DNA from: Alteromonas sp. CI.11.F.A3
GTDB lineage: Bacteria > Pseudomonadota > Gammaproteobacteria > Enterobacterales > Alteromonadaceae
Assembly (NCBI RefSeq): GCF_032925565.1
Contig: NZ_CP136708.1
Span: forward strand, 4,092,001 to 4,156,000
Reading direction: 5' to 3'
DNA: 64,000 bases
Shown here piece after piece: positions 27,902-37,251 of the stretch. The position numbers were made by a program, and so were the translations under genes. The notes under the pieces are model-generated. The model saw only the letters and a program-made list of their open reading frames with translations, ran no database searches and had not been told where the DNA came from. Position 1 is the stretch's first letter. Every line of letters begins with the position of its first letter.

Positions 27902-28194
27902 TTGCAGACACTTTTGGTTCGAAACGATTTATCATGCATAGTACATAGACATACCACTTTTGTATACGCGCCCTAACCGCGGACGAAAGCATAAAAAGTT
28001 AATACCGAATTTTCTGAGATAAATGTGATTACTTGCCAATGAACTAGGTTGGATCACATATTCTGTTACAGTTAAAGCAACACTGTTACGACTGTACTGT
28101 TTCGGTTTACGAATAAAATTTATACACTTCACATATTATTTATAATTATTAGCAGTCACTTAGACTCATCTAGACATAACAGGAAGACGTAAGC
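27902..28194. promoter_or_regulatory. Divergent nudF / tolC promoter region
   Basis: This 293-bp AT-rich region lies between nudF and tolC starts and must hold both promoters. AGGAAG lies 8 nt before the tolC ATG. I could not place -35/-10 hexamers reliably, and I see no convincing MarA/SoxS/Rob-type box by eye. Confidence 0.5.
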
Positions 28195-29562
28195 ATGAAT
28201 CGAAAACTTCTGTCGCTCGCAATCGGTTTCTCAGTAACAACCGGTGCGCTTGCCGATGATCTGACGCAAGTGTATCAACAAGCACTTGCCAATGACCCTT
28301 TGGTAAATCAAGCGAAAGCGCAGCGTGATGCTGCATTTGAAGGGATCAGCATTAGTCGTGCAAACCTTCTTCCTCAAATCTCTGGATCTATGTCTTATAC
28401 CACCTCTACCACAGAGAATGCACAAACATTAGGTACAAACGCAGAAGACCTACAAGTTGTCACTTTTGAGACAGACAATGACAGTATCGATTACGGTATT
28501 TCGTTATCTATGTCGTTGTACGATCATGCAAACTGGATTGGCTTAGATCGCGCCGAAAAGGTTGCAGAACAAAGCGATGCGCAATTAGCTGCTAGCATGC
28601 AAGATTTAATCGTGCGTACGGTTACCGCTTACTTTGATGTATTACGAGCCCGAGATAGTGTTGAATTTGTTAACGCAGAAAAACGTGCCATTGAACGTCA
28701 GTTAGAGCAAACCCGTCAGCGCTTTGAAGTAGGGCTTACTGCTATTACTGATGTGCACGAAGCACAAGCTAACTACGACAGCACTGTCGCTCAAGAGATT
28801 CAGGCTGAAAACCAACTAGAATTCGCTCTTGAAGCATTACGTGTGATCACCGGCAAGTACCACGACCGCTTGTTTGGCTTAGATAAAGAAACGTTTTCTG
28901 CCACTATGCCAGTGCCTGCAAAAGTCGATAACTGGCTAGAAACGGCGCAAGATAAAAACTTAGCATTGTTGGTTGACCGTTTAGCGATGGATATTGCTAA
29001 AGAAGATATCGCTGCTGCCCGTTCAGGCCACTTACCTACCCTTGATTTGTCGGCAAGCCTGGGGCGCTCGAAAAATGACGTAGATTCTCAGTTTATTCAG
29101 TACGAGACGCCTTACCTTGATAGCGAGTCAATTGGCCTTTCAGTGTCAATCCCAATTTACTCTGGCCATCGTGTAAGTTCGCAAACTGACCAAGCGAAAT
29201 ACCTTTACGTATCAGCCAGTCAAGCTGCTGAACAAACGTACCGTGAAACGGTTCAGTCTATTCGTAGCTCGTTTAATAACGTAAAAGCATCAATATCAAC
29301 CATTCGCGCCCTTGAGCAGTCTGTGGTTTCTGCAAACAGTGCATTGAAAGCAACTGAAGCGGGTTTTGATGTAGGTACACGTACTATTGTTGATGTACTC
29401 GATAGCACCCGTAATTTGTTCGATGCACGTAACAACTTATCGGGCGCGCGCTACGACTTTATCCAATCGGTTGTTACCTTGAAGCAAGCTGCAGGTACCT
29501 TAACCGGTGAAGATGTGGCTATTATCAACCGTGGCTTAAAGCCAATGGAAGACGCTGAATAG
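28195..29562 (+). CDS. tolC: TolC family outer-membrane efflux channel
   Basis: This 455-residue protein has a signal peptide (MNRKLLSLAIGFSVTTGALA) and two repeats of the OEP fold. The first contains LTQVYQQALANDPLVNQAKAQ and the second begins around NLALLVDRLAMDIAKEDIAAARSGHLPTLDLSASL. TolC trimers form the outer-membrane tunnel for tripartite efflux pumps and type I secretion. Divergence from nudF matches the classical tolC locus. A terminator follows at 29615-29642. Confidence 0.95.
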   Translation: MNRKLLSLAIGFSVTTGALADDLTQVYQQALANDPLVNQAKAQRDAAFEGISISRANLLPQISGSMSYTTSTTENAQTLGTNAEDLQVVTFETDNDSIDYGISLSMSLYDHANWIGLDRAEKVAEQSDAQLAASMQDLIVRTVTAYFDVLRARDSVEFVNAEKRAIERQLEQTRQRFEVGLTAITDVHEAQANYDSTVAQEIQAENQLEFALEALRVITGKYHDRLFGLDKETFSATMPVPAKVDNWLETAQDKNLALLVDRLAMDIAKEDIAAARSGHLPTLDLSASLGRSKNDVDSQFIQYETPYLDSESIGLSVSIPIYSGHRVSSQTDQAKYLYVSASQAAEQTYRETVQSIRSSFNNVKASISTIRALEQSVVSANSALKATEAGFDVGTRTIVDVLDSTRNLFDARNNLSGARYDFIQSVVTLKQAAGTLTGEDVAIINRGLKPMEDAE

Positions 29563-29614
29563 TCATCGACAACACAAACTGAGAAAATAATCTGGCGATA
29601 CAACCAGTGTTATT

Positions 29615-29642
29615 AAAGAAGGCGGCATTAGCCGCCTTCTTT
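29615..29642 (+). terminator. tolC Rho-independent terminator
   Basis: AAAGAAGGCGGC pairs perfectly with GCCGCCTTCTTT around an ATTA loop, 52 bp past the tolC stop. The GC-rich stem with A/T arms is a standard intrinsic terminator. Confidence 0.92.
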
Positions 29643-29832
29643 GTAAATGATGTAAAGTCAGAACATGATGTCAGGCACTTTGAGCCAGTAATATGCCGGT
29701 GATACAATTTTACTTGCAACAAGCACAATGCATCGTCCATGATGTTGCCCCTTTTTTATTATCCCTAAATAAGCCTATTCATCGTAAATGATTGGTAGCG
29801 CTTATTTGTTTGTAATGTGAGCAAAGAAAAAC

Positions 29833-30657
29833 ATGCAAGCTTCTGAGTTACAAAGTCGATTTGAACGCATTCGCGCTAATAAATGGTTTGAAGCCTTTGT
29901 GGTTAGCGTTATCGTCATTTCAGCGTTATTAGTAGGCGCTAAAACCTATGAACTGCCCGCTGGATTTGGCAGTGTTACCCTGCTACTTGATTGGTTTATC
30001 AGCGCTTTTTTCTTAACTGAAATCACTATTCGTTTTTTAGGCGAACGCCGAAAGCGAAATTTTTTCAAAAGCTTCTGGAATGTATTCGATACCGTCATTG
30101 TTATTATCAGCCTTATACCTGCCGATGATACTGAACTTGCCTTGATAGCACGACTAGTAAGGGTGTTTAGGGTGCTGCGGATGATCTCCATCATTCCTGA
30201 ACTGCGCATACTCTTAGTGTCGCTGGTAAAAGCGTTACCTCAACTGGGCTACGTAATGTTGCTCATGTTTATCATTTTCTATATTTACGCTGCCGTGGGC
30301 AGTACATTGTTTGGCGATATTAACCCTGTCCTTTGGGGCGACATTACCATCTCATTGCTTACCTTATTCAGGGTGATGACCTTTGAAGATTGGACCGATG
30401 TTATGTACGAAACCATGGAGGTTTATCCGCTAAGCTGGGTGTATTACTTAACCTTTATCTTCTTTACTGCATTCGCCTTTTTAAACATGGTGATTGGTAT
30501 TGTGGTGAACGTGATGGAGCGTGAAAATGAAAAAGCTAGGGAAGAGAAGGAAGCCTTGTTAAGAGCTGAATTAGAAGCCGAAGGCCATAGTGAACCTACA
30601 TTACAAGACGTAATGGCAGAGCTTACCGCGATTAAGGCCAAACTCGAAAAACAATAA
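29833..30657 (+). CDS. Single-domain voltage-gated cation channel (BacNav/BacCav type)
   Basis: This 274-residue protein has six membrane segments. S4 carries regularly spaced arginines (R107, R110, R113, R116 in ARLVRVFRVLRM). A pore loop follows with the selectivity filter T183-F-E185-D186-W187-T-D189, then S6 (about 203-228) and a charged C-terminal coiled coil (about 228-274), all as in NaChBac-like tetrameric channels. The filter has Glu-Asp-Trp-Thr-Asp instead of the Glu-Ser-Trp of sodium-selective members, so calcium or mixed permeability is possible. It has its own terminator downstream. No obvious partner gene adjoins it. Confidence 0.9.
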   Translation: MQASELQSRFERIRANKWFEAFVVSVIVISALLVGAKTYELPAGFGSVTLLLDWFISAFFLTEITIRFLGERRKRNFFKSFWNVFDTVIVIISLIPADDTELALIARLVRVFRVLRMISIIPELRILLVSLVKALPQLGYVMLLMFIIFYIYAAVGSTLFGDINPVLWGDITISLLTLFRVMTFEDWTDVMYETMEVYPLSWVYYLTFIFFTAFAFLNMVIGIVVNVMERENEKAREEKEALLRAELEAEGHSEPTLQDVMAELTAIKAKLEKQ

Positions 30658-30682
30658 TTCGCAACAGTAAATAACAGACAAT

Positions 30683-30731
30683 AAAAAAGCGCCTAGGGAA
30701 GATTGAAGTGGCAACCTAGGCGCTTTTTTTT
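30683..30731. terminator. Bidirectional terminator between channel gene and prsT
   Basis: AAAAAAGCGCCTAGG (30683-30697) pairs with CCTAGGCGCTTTTTT beginning at 30715, giving a long stem with A and T tracts on both sides. It lies 25 bp past the channel stop and 78 bp past the convergent prsT stop. Confidence 0.92.
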
Positions 30732-30808
30732 GTATTCACTTAGCTGTTAATGTCGCTATTATTTTAATTAAATCAATAGCTAATAGCTTCTAAGTAACGA
30801 ATAACTTT

Positions 30809-33586
30809 TTATAACTTGTAGCTAGTTTTAAGCGTTTCTATACGCTGAAGTGATACTTCTTTTTCAAACTCTCTACTGGCTAAGCGACGCTTAGCTAACG
30901 CTTGTTTATCCATCTGCAATAATAGCTCTACGTGATTAAGATATACCTCATCATTTAAGATAGGCCGAGTTGCAATATCTGAATACAGTTTAAGGGCGGC
31001 TTCTTTATCGCCTTTAGCAATCAGTATTTGCGCCAGCGTATCTACTGAGTCAGCATTTTCAGGTTGCAAAGACACGGCCTTTTTCGCCATGGTTTCAGCT
31101 TTATTTAGGTTTCCATTTTGAAAACTCAAAAACGCTAAGTTATTCAACACTACAAAGTTATCTGGGGTTTTAGTCAAAATAGTTTCATAGGTCGCTATGG
31201 CAGTTTCTTTATCGCTACCAATTTGGCGTTCAGCTAACAGCATGGCACTGCGTACATCGTTTGGCGTGTTATCCACATGCTTTTCAAGAAATGATAAAGC
31301 TTCGGCTTGTTTACCTGTCATTTCAAGAATAGCCACCATTAGCAAAGCCATGTCTGAGTTTGGCGTAGCTTCATAAGCCACCTCTGCATGTTCTAATGCT
31401 TGTTCTGGTTGCTTATCGATAACATACAGTCGTGCAAGAATACCGCGTACAAATGGCAGAGCTTGTACCTCATCAGAGGTGCCATTAATAACCTCCCATG
31501 CCGGTTTGCTTTGCCCCATCATGGCGTGGAAATACGCTTTTAAAAGGCTAATCTGTGCATCAGGACGTTTCGCTAATACTTTTTCAGTAAGCGCCAAACC
31601 GTCGCGGTAGTTATTCTCTGAATCAAGGATAAGCAACATGCCCAGTACCGCATTTTTATCTTGCGGGTAAAACGCGACCCAACGCTCAAACAACGCTTTG
31701 GCTTTTCCAACTTCGTTGGCACGAATTAGCCCTTGGCCTTTTAAATTCCAAAACGCCATTGGGGTGCTTTCATCACCTTCCACAGAGGCTAGCAAGTTAT
31801 TGTTCTTGGCGACTTCACCCATTCGCGAATAAATACGGGCTAATAATAAACGCAAATCGATATCAGTTGATCGCGTTGCAAGTTGCTTCTCTAAGTAATC
31901 AACCACTACCCCATCATTATTTTCTCGCGCTTCTAGGGCATACCACATGGTCAACGCCTGCACGTCAGAAGGGTTGTCTTTTATATGAGACTTAACAAGC
32001 GTAACAGCGTCAGCAAACTGCTTCTGCGCAATCAGCAATTTCACCTTGGCATAAGCCACTTCTTTATTGGCACCCTCTAGCTTCTGAGCGCTATTTAGTA
32101 AGTCGGTTGCTGTAGTAAAGTCTTCCTCTACAATCGCAATGCTGGCTAGGTACACCAACGGCAAAGCCTCGTTTGGCGCTTGATCACGCCATTCGCTGGC
32201 AGCCACTTTTGCCTTTTCAAGTTCACCAGTAGCGATGTATGCGCGCAGCAAGGTATTTTGAGACACTGTCGATTCTGGCGCTCGTTGTACTGCTTCTTCA
32301 ATGTTAACCAAACCGGATACATCGTTTAATGAAAGTTGCAGTACGCCTAAACGAGCAAGATCTTCTGGCGAGGTATCAACAACCGCTTCGGTTTTTTCTA
32401 CCATTTGCTTGGCACCAAGCACGTTACCTTCACGAAGTAATTGATACCCCGCTTTTGAAAATAACGCTGCGTCTGTGGTCGCGCCGCCTTCCACTCGGTT
32501 TAACACGGCAAGAGCTTCGTCGTTTTCACCCAGTTGCAACATGCTGTCTGCCAGCATTCTTAAGCCTGGGTGATTTTCAGGTAATCTTGATGCCACCATA
32601 GTTAGGTGTCGTTGGGCAGCTTCAAAATCTTGAATTTGATACGCGCTGAAACCGGCAACCAATCGCACCACTTGATCATTACGACCGTTTTGTACTGCTG
32701 TCTCTAAATGCGCTAACGCTTTTGCATGATTACCATTGGCCGATTCAATTATGCCTTTAAACGTATTTAACAGTGGGTGTGCTTCATTCAGCGTTAACAG
32801 CTCATCCACCACCGGCTCAGCACGTTCTAAATCACGCTGCTCTATTAGCAAAGCAGCGTAAGCGAACTTACTGGTCACGTCTTTTGGATAGGCTTTGGTG
32901 TAATCTTCATAAACACCAATGGCTTCTGGTTGTTTTTGTTCTAGTAGGTAAAGACGGGCAAGCTGCAATAAAACATCTTTGTTACTTGGCGCTTGCTTTC
33001 GCAGTATTTCAGTAGCCGTAAGTGCCTGCGCGTAGTCTTCACTAAGCACATGTTGGTAGCTTTCAATTAAGCCCTTATACACAGATTGCGTATCAAGGGT
33101 TAGTAAATCGTCTAGCAGTGCTTCAGCCTCTGCCAGTTTTTCTAACTGCACTAAAGCTTGAAGCTTATAAAAGCCGACTTCGGCAGATTCTACGGCAGTC
33201 ATGCCCTCTGCACGATAATCCACTTCTCCTAAAGCATTTTCTGCACCCGACTGTTGATAAGCAACAGAGAGCAAGGGAATGACTTCGCTGGCGGGGTGGC
33301 CTAGCTCTAACGCTTTATTTAATTCTTTTTCGGCTGATACGTAATTATCATTTTGAAGGTATAATTTACCTAACTCAAAGCGAGGTACCGCTGCATTGGG
33401 GTCCATCTGAATGGCATTTTTATATTCAACAATTGCAGCAGCATTATTTTGATTTAGAGCATAAGCTCGTGCGTCTTCGAGGTGAGCGTCTATCGATTTG
33501 TCGCCGCATCCTACTAAAAGGCTGCTCAAAATAAGAACTGCGATGGAAGATCGCTTAAAAATCTGCTGTGGGTATTTCTTATTCAT
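30809..33586 (-). CDS. prsT: PrsT-type TPR lipoprotein (XrtA/PEP-CTERM system family)
   Basis: This 925-residue protein begins with a lipoprotein signal (hydrophobic run ending LLVGC, Cys27). It consists almost entirely of tetratricopeptide repeats (over 20 units, e.g. AAIVEYKNAIQMDPNAAVPRF and NLAFLSFQNGNLNKAETM). The N-terminal DKSIDAHLEDARAYALNQN segment and overall length match the PrsT family, found with exosortase A and polysaccharide loci. PrsT is thought to act in envelope sorting or exopolysaccharide export, but its function is not proven. No exosortase, PEP-CTERM substrate or glycosyltransferase is in this window, so it is an orphan here. Confidence 0.85.
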   Translation of the reverse strand: MNKKYPQQIFKRSSIAVLILSSLLVGCGDKSIDAHLEDARAYALNQNNAAAIVEYKNAIQMDPNAAVPRFELGKLYLQNDNYVSAEKELNKALELGHPASEVIPLLSVAYQQSGAENALGEVDYRAEGMTAVESAEVGFYKLQALVQLEKLAEAEALLDDLLTLDTQSVYKGLIESYQHVLSEDYAQALTATEILRKQAPSNKDVLLQLARLYLLEQKQPEAIGVYEDYTKAYPKDVTSKFAYAALLIEQRDLERAEPVVDELLTLNEAHPLLNTFKGIIESANGNHAKALAHLETAVQNGRNDQVVRLVAGFSAYQIQDFEAAQRHLTMVASRLPENHPGLRMLADSMLQLGENDEALAVLNRVEGGATTDAALFSKAGYQLLREGNVLGAKQMVEKTEAVVDTSPEDLARLGVLQLSLNDVSGLVNIEEAVQRAPESTVSQNTLLRAYIATGELEKAKVAASEWRDQAPNEALPLVYLASIAIVEEDFTTATDLLNSAQKLEGANKEVAYAKVKLLIAQKQFADAVTLVKSHIKDNPSDVQALTMWYALEARENNDGVVVDYLEKQLATRSTDIDLRLLLARIYSRMGEVAKNNNLLASVEGDESTPMAFWNLKGQGLIRANEVGKAKALFERWVAFYPQDKNAVLGMLLILDSENNYRDGLALTEKVLAKRPDAQISLLKAYFHAMMGQSKPAWEVINGTSDEVQALPFVRGILARLYVIDKQPEQALEHAEVAYEATPNSDMALLMVAILEMTGKQAEALSFLEKHVDNTPNDVRSAMLLAERQIGSDKETAIATYETILTKTPDNFVVLNNLAFLSFQNGNLNKAETMAKKAVSLQPENADSVDTLAQILIAKGDKEAALKLYSDIATRPILNDEVYLNHVELLLQMDKQALAKRRLASREFEKEVSLQRIETLKTSYKL

Positions 33587-33802
33587 TGTCGTTCCTTTGC
33601 CCTACATCATTTGAATTTCGAGGTATACCCGAAGTTTACACGACCAATTGTGCATTTTTTCGTCATTATTGTGCAATTTCGTGGCAACCTGACCATTATT
33701 CGAATATAATAACGTTTTTTGCAATACCGCGAGCACACTCCGACGTTTGAAGGCGTCCTACAGTATGCCGCACCCTCCTTACTTAAAGCATCAGGACCCT
33801 TA

Positions 33803-35569
33803 ATGACAACAACTGTCGACATGACATTTAAAGATCTAAAACTACCAGAACCTATCTTACAAGCCCTTGAAAAAGTTGGCTACGAGAAACCGTCACCTAT
33901 TCAAGCCGAGAGTATTCCATTACTGCTTGAAGGTCACGACTTACTCGGTCAGGCCCAGACAGGGACAGGAAAAACCGCAGCGTTTGCCCTTCCAATGTTG
34001 GCAAATATCGATCCTGAGCAACGTAAGCCGCAATTACTGGTACTAGCACCTACTCGCGAATTAGCGATTCAGGTAGCAGAAGCGTTCCAAGTGTACGCTA
34101 GTTTCAGCCATAAAATTAAAGTACTGCCTGTTTACGGCGGTCAATCTTACGACAACCAAATTCGCCAGCTTAAGCGCGGCGTTCAAGTTGTGGTAGGTAC
34201 ACCAGGTCGTGTAATCGATCATATCAAACGTAAAACGTTGGATTTAAGCGAACTTAAATTCCTCGTACTTGATGAAGCCGACGAAATGCTACGCATGGGC
34301 TTCATTGATGACGTTGAGCTTATTTTGAGCCACGCGCCAGCTGAACGCCAAACGGCGTTGTTCTCGGCTACTATGCCTGGTCCAATTAAGAAGATTACTC
34401 AGCGTTATCTTAAAGATCCTAAGCACGTAAAAATTGCGTCTAAGGTAAGTACTGCAAGTACTATCCGTCAACGTTACTGCCAAGTCGCGCCTCATCATAA
34501 GCTTGAGGCACTTACGCGTATCATGGAAGTAGAGCGTTTTGACGGCATGATTATTTTCGTGCGTACTAAAACAGCGACTGTTGAACTTGCTGATAAACTT
34601 TCTGCACGTGGATACGATGTTGAACCGCTAAATGGTGATATTCCTCAGAACGCTCGTGAGCGTACTGTTGATAAGCTTAAGCAAGGTAACATTGATATCT
34701 TAGTAGCAACTGATGTTGTTGCACGTGGTCTTGATGTTGAACGTGTTAGTCACGTAGTTAACTACGACGTACCTTACGATAGTGAATCTTATGTTCACCG
34801 TATTGGTCGTACTGGCCGTGCTGGACGTCAAGGTGATGCAATCCTTTTCATCTCTCATCGTGAAAAGCGTATGCTTTTCTCTATTGAGAAGACGACTAAG
34901 CAGCCAATTGAAGCAATGCCAATTCCTTCAATTAGCGAAATCAACGAGACCCGTTTAAGCCGTTTCAAGCAATCTGTTATTGAAGCTACGCAAGATGACA
35001 GCATTGAAACGCTTATTCCATTGGTTGAGATGATTAAAGAAGAAGCTGAAGCTTCTCCTGAAGTGCTTATGGCAGCATTACTTAAGATTGCCCAAGGTGA
35101 TGAGCCGCTTATTCTTAAAGAAAGCGACCGCCCTGATCTTCACAGCAAACCACCTCGTGATAGCCGTGAACCTCGTGGCGACCGCAGAGATGGCCGCGGC
35201 GACGGTCGTGAGCGTAAGCCTAGAGCGCCTCGCACTGGTCGTAAGCCAGAAGCAGGTATGCAGCGCTTCCGTATCGATGTAGGTCATACACACGGTGCTA
35301 AGCCGGGTAATATCGTTGGCGCAATCGCAAACGAAGGTAACATGGATTCTAAGCACATTGGTGCTATCGAAATTTATGATAACTTCAGTACTGTTGATTT
35401 GCCTGAAGGTATGCCAAAAGAGACTAAAGATAAACTTCAAGGTACTCGCGTAGCGGGTCAACGTTTATCTATTCGCGAATGGTCTGATACACCACCAGCG
35501 AAGCGTGAGCGTGGCGACAACCGTGGTGAAAACCGCAGCCGTGATAACCGCGCACGTCGCAAGTCGTAA
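33803..35569 (+). CDS. deaD: DEAD-box ATP-dependent RNA helicase DeaD/CsdA
   Basis: This 588-residue protein has all helicase motifs: AQTGTGKT, PTRELAIQ, TPGRV, DEAD, SAT and HRIGRTGRAGR. A C-terminal DbpA-like RNA-binding domain follows (MQRFRIDVGHTHGAKPGNIVGAI onward) and then an Arg/Gly/Asp-rich tail. DeaD helps ribosome assembly and mRNA decay, especially in the cold. The frame runs upstream to a TTG at 33719. The ATG at 33803 is chosen because MTFKDLKLPEPILQAL is the family start. The leader between prsT and deaD may be long, as in E. coli. Confidence 0.95.
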   Translation: MTTTVDMTFKDLKLPEPILQALEKVGYEKPSPIQAESIPLLLEGHDLLGQAQTGTGKTAAFALPMLANIDPEQRKPQLLVLAPTRELAIQVAEAFQVYASFSHKIKVLPVYGGQSYDNQIRQLKRGVQVVVGTPGRVIDHIKRKTLDLSELKFLVLDEADEMLRMGFIDDVELILSHAPAERQTALFSATMPGPIKKITQRYLKDPKHVKIASKVSTASTIRQRYCQVAPHHKLEALTRIMEVERFDGMIIFVRTKTATVELADKLSARGYDVEPLNGDIPQNARERTVDKLKQGNIDILVATDVVARGLDVERVSHVVNYDVPYDSESYVHRIGRTGRAGRQGDAILFISHREKRMLFSIEKTTKQPIEAMPIPSISEINETRLSRFKQSVIEATQDDSIETLIPLVEMIKEEAEASPEVLMAALLKIAQGDEPLILKESDRPDLHSKPPRDSREPRGDRRDGRGDGRERKPRAPRTGRKPEAGMQRFRIDVGHTHGAKPGNIVGAIANEGNMDSKHIGAIEIYDNFSTVDLPEGMPKETKDKLQGTRVAGQRLSIREWSDTPPAKRERGDNRGENRSRDNRARRKS

Positions 35570-35591
35570 GATCGAAATAAAAGCAACTTCC

Positions 35592-35622
35592 GCCTTTATA
35601 TAACGTTGTGGAATATAAAGGC
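35592..35622 (+). terminator. deaD terminator hairpin
   Basis: GCCTTTATAT (35592-35601) pairs exactly with ATATAAAGGC (35613-35622), followed by a T-rich stretch. A second, weaker hairpin with a strong T-run lies at about 35643-35681, immediately before cysG. Together they probably end the deaD transcript. Confidence 0.7.
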
Positions 35623-35693
35623 TGATTTCGTTGTTTCTAATTAAAAAGAATTAGCGCAAAATAGCGTTAGTTCTTTTTTTTATGTGCCCTTTG

Positions 35694-37079
35694 ATGGATT
35701 ACTTTCCCCTATTTTTAGATGCTCGCTCTCTTCGCTGCTTAATTGTTGGCGCTGGAGAAGTAGCCGCCCGCAAACTTGAGCTCATCATGAAGACCCCAGC
35801 TCACATCACTGTGGTGGCGCCTTGGGCATGCGATACGGTAAAACGTTTGGCACAAAACGAAAAAGTAACCCTGATTGAGCGAGAATTTATCGATAGCGAT
35901 TTAGCCGACAAAGACATGGTTTTTATTGCCACTGATAAATCAGAAACCAATCAAGCTATTCACGATTTAGCTCGCGAACAAAAAGTGCTAGTAAACGTGG
36001 TAGATAACACACCACTTTGCCAATTCATTACCCCTTCTATCGTAGACCGTTCACCTATTATTATTGCCATGAGTAGCGGCGGCGTAGCGCCCGTACTATT
36101 GCGCTATTTGCGGCAAAAGCTGGAAACCGTGCTACCTGCTAATTTAAGTAAACTGGGCGCGTTCTCTGAGAAATTCAGAGAAAAAGTAAAGCAAGCCTTA
36201 AATGGTGTTACTGCAAGGCGTTACTTTTGGGAAGACGTATTAGACGGTGATATTGCTGAGATGGTCGAAAAAGGCCAAGACAGTAAAGCCGATGCAGCTT
36301 TTGAGACCGCGCTAACGGCAGCGGCTGAAAACAATCAAGTGCAAGGCCAAGTTTATTTGGTAGGCGCAGGTCCTGGCGATCCAGACTTACTCACCTTTCG
36401 CGCATTGCGCTTAATGCAAAAAGCCGATGTGGTAGTTTACGATAGATTAGTGTCACCACAAATTTTAGAACTCGTTCGCCGCGATGCCGAAAAAATTTAT
36501 GTGGGTAAAGCAAAGAGCAACCATAGCTTGCCGCAAGATGACATAAACCAATTGATGGTTGATGAAGCGAAAAAAGGTAACCGTGTAGTGCGCTTAAAAG
36601 GCGGAGACCCGTTTATTTTTGGCCGTGGCGGGGAAGAGATTCAAACTCTTATTCAGCACGGTATTGAGTTTCAAGTTGTGCCCGGTATTACCGCGGCCAA
36701 TGGCGCATCTAGTTATGCAGGCATTCCATTAACCCATAGAGATCACGCCCAATCAGTGGTGTTTGCTACAGGTCACTTAAAAGACGGTACCATCGATTTA
36801 AATTGGCAATCACTCGCACACGCTAATCAAACGATTGTGTTTTATATGGGGTTAACGGGTTTACCCATTATTTGCGAAAAGCTAATTGAAAATGGTCTTA
36901 CCGCAGATACCCCTATTGCACTTATCCAATCGGCCACTACTGAAAATCAGGTAGTGGTAACAGGCACGCTTAGCGATATTACACAAAACCCAGCTACATC
37001 TGCGTTAAAGCCCCCTACACTCATTATCGTAGGTACAGTAGTAAATTTGCATAACCAGCTCAATTGGTTTGGTGACTAA
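35694..37079 (+). CDS. cysG: Siroheme synthase CysG (multifunctional)
   Basis: This 461-residue protein has an N-terminal NAD-binding precorrin-2 dehydrogenase/ferrochelatase half (CLIVGAGEVAARK, then MSSGGVAPVLLRYLRQKLE). The C-terminal half is uroporphyrinogen-III methyltransferase (VYLVGAGPGDPDLLTFRAL, VVRLKGGDPFIFGRGGEE, TGHLKDGTIDLNW). It makes siroheme for sulfite and nitrite reductases. An in-frame ATG lies at 35682, within the terminator's T-tract; the ATG at 35694 (MDYFPLFLD) matches CysG starts. No sulfate or nitrite genes adjoin it. Confidence 0.94.
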   Translation: MDYFPLFLDARSLRCLIVGAGEVAARKLELIMKTPAHITVVAPWACDTVKRLAQNEKVTLIEREFIDSDLADKDMVFIATDKSETNQAIHDLAREQKVLVNVVDNTPLCQFITPSIVDRSPIIIAMSSGGVAPVLLRYLRQKLETVLPANLSKLGAFSEKFREKVKQALNGVTARRYFWEDVLDGDIAEMVEKGQDSKADAAFETALTAAAENNQVQGQVYLVGAGPGDPDLLTFRALRLMQKADVVVYDRLVSPQILELVRRDAEKIYVGKAKSNHSLPQDDINQLMVDEAKKGNRVVRLKGGDPFIFGRGGEEIQTLIQHGIEFQVVPGITAANGASSYAGIPLTHRDHAQSVVFATGHLKDGTIDLNWQSLAHANQTIVFYMGLTGLPIICEKLIENGLTADTPIALIQSATTENQVVVTGTLSDITQNPATSALKPPTLIIVGTVVNLHNQLNWFGD

Positions 37080-37251
37080 CTTCCCCATGTGAGCAGGCGT
37101 TGGTTTTAACTAATTTGTTGCAATTTACCCCTGTGTACGCATACTGAATTAATCAGCTAAGCGGCATGTCGGCATTTATACATTGGTAATCACACCAAAG
37201 CGAAGGTTTCAATTTGTAGGGCATGTAAGCCGTCTTTGCAGGCAAACGGCG

